A DNA stretch of 20,162 nt from positions 1 to 20,162 of the forward strand of contig CAZXUK010000017.1 in assembly GCA_964644045.1 (NCBI GenBank). The letters run 5' to 3'. Positions 13,544 through 18,940 of the stretch are shown here, in pieces. The notes beneath the pieces are model-generated. The model saw only the letters and a program-made list of their open reading frames with translations. It did not search any database and was not told the DNA's origin. Within the stretch, counting starts at the first letter, position 1. Every line of letters begins with the position of its first letter. Made by a program: the position numbers and the translations under genes. The stretch is from JAIOTG01 sp964644045. Its GTDB lineage: Bacteria; Patescibacteriota; Patescibacteriia; Patescibacteriales; JAGXOH01.

Positions 13544-13822
13544 ATGAAAAATACCGCTGAATTTAGAAATGCTTTGGAAAATGAACAACTTGAAGAAGCG
13601 GAAAATTTTTTAAAAAATATTGCTTCCAATCCGGAGCAATTTCCGCAGTATGATGAGCGCTGGCTTGATCATAGACAAAGAGAGCTTTTTCAGGCTTTTT
13701 GCAAAGCCGAAGACTGGCAAGGAGCCAAAAGAGTGGTTGAAGCCACAGAAGATGATCGTAGCCAGGAAGGAAGAAAAGCTCGGCTTGTGGAGTTATCCGA
13801 AATGAAATTTGAAGAAATTTAA
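13544..13822 (+). CDS. Small soluble helical protein, TPR-like, unknown function
   Basis: A 92-aa protein started at ATG 13544, three bases after the strong SD AAAGGAGGAG (13531-13540). The sequence reads as paired helices: ALENEQLEEAENFLKNI (residues 10-26) and RQRELFQAFCKAEDWQGAKR (about 44-63), with an A/G/W/A pattern resembling a tetratricopeptide-type repeat. No membrane segment or catalytic motif. A longer in-frame start at ATG 13493 follows an AT-rich TATATATTTTT stretch of the kind used by its neighbours, so the start is not fully settled. It is followed by an intrinsic terminator and closes the transcript from rpsI. I do not recognise the family. Confidence 0.7.
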   Translation: MKNTAEFRNALENEQLEEAENFLKNIASNPEQFPQYDERWLDHRQRELFQAFCKAEDWQGAKRVVEATEDDRSQEGRKARLVELSEMKFEEI

Positions 13823-13844
13823 TCATCCCCCCCCTTTTTTTCTT

Positions 13845-13877
13845 AGAAGCCCTGTCCCGGGGCTTCTTTTTATTTTT
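13845..13877 (+). terminator. Intrinsic terminator before prfB
   Basis: A perfect 8-bp stem AGAAGCCC / GGGCTTCT with a seven-base loop (13845-13867), then TTTTATTTTT. It separates the ribosomal gene block from prfB. Confidence 0.88.
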
Positions 13878-13885
13878 CCCAAATA

Positions 13886-13894
13886 TGTTATTAT
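13886..13894 (+). promoter_or_regulatory. Extended -10 box of prfB, probable leaderless start
   Basis: TGTTATTAT lies directly after the terminator and ends six bases before the prfB ATG (13901). A normal -10 to start distance puts the transcript start on or next to the A of ATG. Confidence 0.6.
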
Positions 13895-13900
13895 TTTTTT

Positions 13901-14998
13901 ATGGAGAATTTATTAAAACAAATAGAGGAGTTGCGCGAAAGGGTGGATAAGATCCGGGAGGGTTTGGATATTGAAGGAAAAAGACAGGACAGTAAAACCA
14001 AAAAGGTGAAAATGAATAGGCCGGGATTTTGGGAAGATAGAGAGAAGGCCATAGAATTAAGCCGGGAAGTGGAAGAATTGGACAGACAAGTAGAGGAGTG
14101 GACGGAGTTGGAATCGGAAATCAAGGATTTGGAAGAATTGGTGGCGGTGGCCGCTCGGGAGGAAGACAATTCCCTTGGGAAGGAAGCGCGGGAAAAATAC
14201 GAAAAATTGGAGGAAAGATTCCGGAAATTGGAATTCAATGTTTTATTTTCGGAAAAATATGATCGTTATAACGCCATTGTTTCCGTTCATGCCGGAACCG
14301 GAGGAGTGGACGCCCAGGACTGGGCGCAAATTTTGGAAAGAATGATCCTGCGTTTTGCCGAGAGTAAAAATTGGCAAATTAAAATATTTGATAGGACCCC
14401 GGGAAGCGAAGCCGGGATTAAAAACGCCACTTTTTTGGTAAAAGGTGCCTGGGCTTACGGTTACTTGCGCAGTGAAAACGGAGTGCATCGCCTGGTTCGC
14501 ATTTCTCCTTTTGACGCCGAGGGTATGCGTCATACTTCCTTTGCTTTGGTGGAAGTGGTGCCCGAACTTCCTGAGACGGAAGAGGTGGAGCTTCGGGAAG
14601 AGGATTTAAAAATAGAGACTTTCGGCGCTTCCGGCCCCGGAGGCCAGAGCGTAAACAAAACCGAGAGCGCGGTCAGGGTCAGGCACATACCCACGGGTAT
14701 TATGGTTAGTTGTCAAAATCAAAAGTCCCAGCACCAAAACAAGGAAACCGCTTTAAGAATTTTAAAATCCAAGCTTCATAACCTGCGTGAGCGGGAAGAA
14801 AAAGAAAAACAAGAAAAACTAAAAGGCGAGACCGGAGCGGCTGACTGGGGTAAACAGATCCGTTCTTATGTAATGCAGCCCCACACTATGGTTAAAGACC
14901 ACCGCACCGGAGAAGAAACCTCTGATGTGGATAGTGTTTTAGACGGAAAAATAGACAATTTTATAGAGGCCTACTTAAAAAGTGATTTAAAAGAATAA
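13901..14998 (+). CDS. prfB: Peptide chain release factor 2
   Basis: RF2 (365 aa) recognises UGA and UAA and triggers peptide release. Seen: an N-terminal helical domain, the codon-reading tripeptide Ser-Pro-Phe in RISPFDAEGMRHTSFA (202-204), and the catalytic GGQ in GASGPGGQSVNKTESAVRV (247-249). The frame is continuous from ATG to TAA, so the autoregulatory +1 frameshift common in bacterial prfB is absent. Its presence means UGA is read as stop, which agrees with TGA stops on the helicase and decarboxylase genes. No SD, and a probable leaderless mRNA. comEC follows in the same frame, 11 codons after the stop. Confidence 0.97.
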   Translation: MENLLKQIEELRERVDKIREGLDIEGKRQDSKTKKVKMNRPGFWEDREKAIELSREVEELDRQVEEWTELESEIKDLEELVAVAAREEDNSLGKEAREKYEKLEERFRKLEFNVLFSEKYDRYNAIVSVHAGTGGVDAQDWAQILERMILRFAESKNWQIKIFDRTPGSEAGIKNATFLVKGAWAYGYLRSENGVHRLVRISPFDAEGMRHTSFALVEVVPELPETEEVELREEDLKIETFGASGPGGQSVNKTESAVRVRHIPTGIMVSCQNQKSQHQNKETALRILKSKLHNLREREEKEKQEKLKGETGAADWGKQIRSYVMQPHTMVKDHRTGEETSDVDSVLDGKIDNFIEAYLKSDLKE

Positions 14999-15031
14999 AT
15001 AATTATTTACCTACCCCGATCCAGACAATTT

Positions 15032-16543
15032 TTGTTTTTTTGCTTGAGTTTTATAGCCGGAATAGGTATTGCTTCTTTCCTGCCTCCCGAATATTTGCTT
15101 TGGGAGGTTTGGTTTTTGTTGGGAGGAGTTATTTGCTTGGCAGGGGTGATTTTTTTTAGAAAAAAATTCGGTGCCAAATTCATATTTTTACTCCTCCTTT
15201 TTTTATTTTTGGGGCTTTGGCGTTACTCTGTTTCCTTGCCCGTTCAAAATCCGGAAAGGATAAGCTATTATAACGGAGAAAAAATTACTTTCTTGTCTAA
15301 AGTTTCGGATGAAGCGGTAAAAGGGACAGAAAAGCAGAAGATAGAAGTTGAAAGTTTTTATTTAATAAGTAAAAACAAGGAGGTGCGGGGAAAAGTTTTG
15401 CTTTTTATTTCCCTTTATCCGGAATATTCTTACGGAGATAAACTAAAAATTACTTGCAAGCCACAAAAGCCCCGGCCCTTTGGCGGTTTTGCCTATGACC
15501 GTTTTTTGGCCAAGTCGGATATTTATTCCCTGTGTTATTATCCGCGGATATCCCGACTTGGTCGCGAGGATATGGAAGGTTTTTTTGAGTCCGAAGTAAG
15601 CGACCCCTTTTTTTCGTTTATATATTCTTTCAAGGATGAGCTTAGGCAAAATTTGGAAAGGGGCTTGCCCGAGCCCCAATCCTCTTTGGCCCGGGCTATG
15701 ATTCTGGGAGACAAAGGAGGGATTACGGAAGAGTTAAGGCAAAATTTCGCCCGGGCCGGCTTGAGCCACTTAATGGCCATCTCCGGAATGCACATCGGGA
15801 TTTTAATAGCCGTTTTTTTCTGGATTTTACTGAGCTTGGGCCTTCACAGGAGGCAAGCTTTTTATATTGCCGGTTGCCTGCTTCTTTTTTATATAATCTT
15901 GATAGGTTTTCCGGCTTCGGCGGTGCGCGCCGGGGTTATGGGCTTCTTGCTTCTGTTGAGTTTTCAACTGGGTCGGCTTAACCGAGTTTTTAATTCCCTG
16001 GGACTGGCGGCCTGCCTGATGCTTTTAATAAATCCGGCGCTTTTAAGGGATGACATTGGTTTTCAGCTTTCTTTTTTGGCGGTTACGGGCATAATCCTTT
16101 TCTATCCCTTGTTCAGCTTTTATATTTCTAAATTTTTCAAGCTGGGAGAAGGTAGGATTACCCAGGGTGTAGCGGGGATAATTAGCTTAACTTTGTCCGC
16201 CCAAATCCTAACTCTGCCCTTGATAGCTTATAATTTTTCCTTGATTTCCTTGTCCGCGATTTGGAGCAACTTGTTGGTCCTGCCTCTTTTGCCCTTTTTG
16301 CTTTTGGCGCTTTTGGCCGGGTTGGGTTTAAGCCTACTTTTGCCCGTTTTTTCTTTTTATTTTTTTCTGCCCGCTTTTTTTCTTTTGTCTTTAGTTCTGG
16401 AGACAGTCCGGTTTTTCGCCCGAATCCCCTGGTTTTTTTATCAGGTGGCCGATATGCATCCGGCCTGGCTGAGTTTTTATTATTCGGGGGTGTTATTGTT
16501 TTATTTTTTAGCAGCCAAATATAAGGAAATAAAGGAAAAATAA
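15032..16543 (+). CDS. comEC: ComEC/Rec2 family DNA-uptake channel, without nuclease domain
   Basis: A predicted inner-membrane channel for single-stranded DNA in natural transformation (about 503 aa). Seen: two or three N-terminal membrane segments, a soluble OB-like region (about 70-185), the competence signature GLSHLMAISGMHIG (243-256), and many hydrophobic segments to the end. The C-terminal metallo-beta-lactamase-like nuclease domain of full-length ComEC (about 750 aa) is missing. The frame is open from the prfB stop (14996) on, and there is no ATG near the N-terminus. TTG 15032 is used here, but the LSFIAG family start and the absence of an SD leave ATT/ATA codons at 14999-15007 possible. 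DNA uptake partners are not in the window. A repeat array follows immediately. Confidence 0.85.
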   Translation: MFFCLSFIAGIGIASFLPPEYLLWEVWFLLGGVICLAGVIFFRKKFGAKFIFLLLLFLFLGLWRYSVSLPVQNPERISYYNGEKITFLSKVSDEAVKGTEKQKIEVESFYLISKNKEVRGKVLLFISLYPEYSYGDKLKITCKPQKPRPFGGFAYDRFLAKSDIYSLCYYPRISRLGREDMEGFFESEVSDPFFSFIYSFKDELRQNLERGLPEPQSSLARAMILGDKGGITEELRQNFARAGLSHLMAISGMHIGILIAVFFWILLSLGLHRRQAFYIAGCLLLFYIILIGFPASAVRAGVMGFLLLLSFQLGRLNRVFNSLGLAACLMLLINPALLRDDIGFQLSFLAVTGIILFYPLFSFYISKFFKLGEGRITQGVAGIISLTLSAQILTLPLIAYNFSLISLSAIWSNLLVLPLLPFLLLALLAGLGLSLLLPVFSFYFFLPAFFLLSLVLETVRFFARIPWFFYQVADMHPAWLSFYYSGVLLFYFLAAKYKEIKEK

Positions 16544-16583
16544 CCTTTATACTTATTTCACTTATTTTACCTTTTATTTATTT

Positions 16584-16763
16584 AACCCCCTCTTGATCTC
16601 CCCCTTGAAAAGGGGGAGAAAGAAACCATAATTCCTTGAAAAGGGAAAGAAAGAAACCATAATTCCTTGAAAAGGGGGAGAAAGAAACCATAATTCCTTG
16701 AAAAGGGGGAGAAAGACCGGAGGTTCCTCCCCTTCCCAAGGGGAGGTTAGGTGGGGTTTGGTC
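16584..16763 (+). repeat. Composite repeat copy 1 (three 31-base internal units)
   Basis: A 180-base copy. The internal unit starting AAACCATAATTCCTTGAAAA is repeated at 16623, 16654 and 16685, exactly 31 bases apart. The first unit has GGGAAAG where the others have GGGGGAG. Confidence 0.9.
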
Positions 16764-17229
16764 TTACTTATTTTATTTTTTACATTTATTTTACCTTTTA
16801 TACTTATTTTACATATTTTTCACTATTTTTACTTTTATTCCTTTTTTTGTTAAAATAATAATATAAAATTTAGGTAAGACACCCGATTAATATCGGTCTT
16901 CCACTTATTTTACCTATTTCATTTATTTAACCCCCTCTTAATCTCCCCCTTGAAAAGGGGGAGAAAGAAACCATAATTCCTTGAAAAGGGGGAGAAAGAA
17001 ACCATAATTCCTTGAAAAGGGGGAGAAAGACCGGAGGTTCCTCCCCTTCCCAAGGGGAGGTTAGGTGGGGTTTGGTCTTACTTATTTTATTTTTTACATT
17101 TATTTTACCTTTTATACTTATTTTACATATTTTTCACTATTTTTACTTTTATTCCTTTTTTTGTTAAAATAATAATATAAAATTTAGGTAAGACACCCGA
17201 TTAATATCGGTCTTCCACTTATTTTACCT
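16651..17229 (+). repeat. 265-base tandem duplication including repeat and flank
   Basis: Bases 16651-16915 recur at 16965-17229 with a constant offset of 314 and no mismatch that I can find. The copies include two internal 31-base units, the right end of the element and the AT-rich flank with the hairpin CCGATtaatATCGG. Confidence 0.88.
16929..17077 (+). repeat. Composite repeat copy 2 (two internal units)
   Basis: A 149-base copy with the 31-base units at 16968 and 16999. Both palindromes are intact. Confidence 0.9.
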
Positions 17230-17240
17230 TTTATTTATTT

Positions 17241-17327
17241 AACCCCCTCTTAATCTCCCCCTTGAAAAGGGGGAGAAAGACCGGAGGTTCCTCCCCTTTC
17301 CAAGGGGAGGTTAGGAGGGGTTTGATT
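17241..17327 (+). repeat. Composite repeat copy 3 (no internal unit)
   Basis: The minimal 87-base form: the two palindromes joined directly without any 31-base unit. The right end is slightly diverged (GGAGGGGTTTGATT instead of GGTGGGGTTTGGTC). Confidence 0.9.
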
Positions 17328-17373
17328 TTACTTATTTTACTTTTTACATTTATTTTACCTATTTCATTTATTT

Positions 17374-17522
17374 AACCCCCTCTTAATCTCCCCCTTGAAA
17401 AGGGGGAGAAAGAAACCATAATTCCTTGAAAAGGGGGAGAAAGAAACCATAATTCCTTGAAAAGGGGGAGAAAGACCGGAGGTTCCTCCCCTTCCCAAGG
17501 GGAGGTTAGGTGGGGTTTGGTC
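17374..17522 (+). repeat. Composite repeat copy 4 (two internal units)
   Basis: A 149-base copy with the 31-base units at 17413 and 17444, nearly identical to copy 2. Confidence 0.9.
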
Positions 17523-17523
17523 T

Positions 17524-17563
17524 TACCTATTTTACCTATTTTACCTATTTTACCTTTTATGCT
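17524..17563. other. Phased T-tracts, possible intrinsic DNA bend
   Basis: CCTATTTTAC is repeated with a 10-base period, so runs of four T fall on the same helical face in four successive turns. Phased A/T tracts are known to bend DNA. It lies about 35 bases upstream of the promoter at 17595. Confidence 0.5.
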
Positions 17564-17594
17564 TATATGATTTGTTTTTAAAATATTGTTTTTG

Positions 17595-17603
17595 TGTTAT
17601 AAT
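17595..17603 (+). promoter_or_regulatory. Perfect extended -10 box of the membrane protein gene
   Basis: TGTTATAAT (TGn plus TATAAT) lies 35 bases before the ATG at 17639. The -35 region is T-rich without a clear hexamer, which extended -10 promoters tolerate. Confidence 0.65.
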
Positions 17604-17638
17604 ATTAAATATAATAATTAATAATTTTTTTAAAATTT

Positions 17639-18901
17639 ATGCTCAAAATGTTAAGTGTTTTTTTGGGAAGCTTGGCCGCTTTTTTGGGTCTGGCTTTGTT
17701 GATTGTTTTTAATGTTTTTTTGTATCCCGTTTTAGGTTTCTGGTTGGTGGGAGTGGATTTAATTTTCCTTTTTGCCGGTCTGGCGTTTATTTCTTGTCTG
17801 GGAGATTTTTCCATTCCTTTTGTCAGGACTTTGCTCGCCCGCGCCTATTATCGGGCCAAATTTAAAAAGAGAAGCAAAAAAGGCCGAAAAGAAAGCCCCT
17901 ACCTTAAAAGTTTAGTCGCTTTGATTACTCTTTTTAAGTCGGCGGAGGAGGGGTTTGATCTTATCAAGGAAGAGGCCCATCTTTTTTATGAGCAAACTTT
18001 TTCTTTGCAAAAAGGAAGGAAGAAAGCCGGAGGGAAAGTTAAGCAAAAAGATCTGGCTTTTATTCACAGGCAAAAAAGACAGAGAGCCGGGGCTTTTTCC
18101 GCTCTGACTTTGGTTTTGTTGCTTTTGGGAGGTCTGGCTACCGGATTTTTATCTTATTTGCTTTCTCCCGGAGCTCTGGAGAGTCAAGCCGCCGATGAAG
18201 TGGGAATCAATGAATGGATTCAGACCAATTGGGAAGGTTGGGCCACTTCAAATATCGCCTCTCATCCCGAGGATAAAGAGGGTTGGACGGAGCTCTCCAC
18301 CACCACCGACAATATTGCTGTGGATGGTGATGGTAATATAACCATGGCCAGCGGAACTCAGGAGTTGGTTGATACGGAGAGAGAGGATTTTGACAAAGGA
18401 AAAAATTTGTTGGAGCTTAGTAGTCATAATCAAGATGGACGAAAGTATGGTATACCATCAAGGGATAATATGCCGATTATAAATTCAATGACAGAAGGTA
18501 AAATTATTATGACGCCATACACCACTTTAGGAAATAACTGCGATCTTAGCGAAGATGTGGGAGGAGATAAATTAGCGCCTATGTTAATTTACGGAAATAT
18601 ATCCAATTTTCGTAGTAGAGGTAAAAATCCTTGCCCTTATATACCTGATCATTATGAGGAATTTAGCGATTGGGAGTTTCGAGGAGTAGATGATTCTTTT
18701 TATAATTGTATTACTAGTGAAATAGATGGAGAGGGTGTTACACCCATTGAAAAATACAATTTTATTTCCTTTGATACGTGGTATAAATATGGAGAAAAAA
18801 ATGTAATAAAATTTTCTACTGATAGTTATGATATTAAAGAAAACAATAATACTGACGACCAATTAAGCTACCGACCAGTGCTTTGTATAGGTCATGAATA
18901 G
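17639..18901 (+). CDS. Membrane-anchored protein with extracellular C-terminal domain, unknown function
   Basis: A 420-aa protein. Seen: two hydrophobic segments (about 5-29 and 31-54), a basic cytoplasmic stretch rich in Lys/Arg (about 63-150), a third membrane segment (about 152-177, FSALTLVLLLLGGLATGFLS), then a polar region to the end that should lie outside the cell. The outer part is Thr/Asn/Asp-rich and has four cysteines (301, 332, 357, 416) that could form two disulfides. It ends with YRPVLCIGHE. From about residue 260 (base 18416) the codons shift to AT-rich forms (ATA, TTA, AGA), unlike the first part, which suggests a chimeric or replaced tail. The next gene, also a surface protein, starts 40 bases later. 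Start at ATG 17639 without SD; ATG 17648 is an alternative. Family not recognised. Confidence 0.8.
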   Translation: MLKMLSVFLGSLAAFLGLALLIVFNVFLYPVLGFWLVGVDLIFLFAGLAFISCLGDFSIPFVRTLLARAYYRAKFKKRSKKGRKESPYLKSLVALITLFKSAEEGFDLIKEEAHLFYEQTFSLQKGRKKAGGKVKQKDLAFIHRQKRQRAGAFSALTLVLLLLGGLATGFLSYLLSPGALESQAADEVGINEWIQTNWEGWATSNIASHPEDKEGWTELSTTTDNIAVDGDGNITMASGTQELVDTEREDFDKGKNLLELSSHNQDGRKYGIPSRDNMPIINSMTEGKIIMTPYTTLGNNCDLSEDVGGDKLAPMLIYGNISNFRSRGKNPCPYIPDHYEEFSDWEFRGVDDSFYNCITSEIDGEGVTPIEKYNFISFDTWYKYGEKNVIKFSTDSYDIKENNNTDDQLSYRPVLCIGHE

Positions 18902-18940
18902 AATAAAAAATTTTAATTTTTGAATTTTAATATATTTGAA

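Larger units (their letters stand above)
16544..17570. repeat. Cluster of four composite palindromic repeats with AT-rich flanks
   Basis: About 1 kb without any gene. It holds four direct copies of a GC-rich composite element, each framed by T-rich words spaced about 10 bases apart. Each element has two hairpins: CTCCCCCTTgaaAAGGGGGAG and CCTCCCCTTcccAAGGGGAGG. Its two ends are themselves inverted (AACCCCCTCTTAATCTCCCC against AAACCCCACCTAACCTCCCC on the other strand). The look is that of a REP/MITE-like dispersed family; no transposase is present. Confidence 0.9.

Noticed and set aside
13901..13990. Possible programmed frameshift in prfB
   Set aside because: The reading frame is uninterrupted and no in-frame TGA with a slippery CTT occurs near the 5' end.
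16623..16715. Three 31-base direct repeats resembling a CRISPR array
   Set aside because: The units abut directly with no unique spacers, the repeat contains part of the flanking palindrome, and no cas gene is present.
16544..17638. tRNA or other classical RNA gene in the long noncoding stretch
   Set aside because: No cloverleaf or other known RNA pattern was seen; the hairpins are accounted for by the palindromic repeats.
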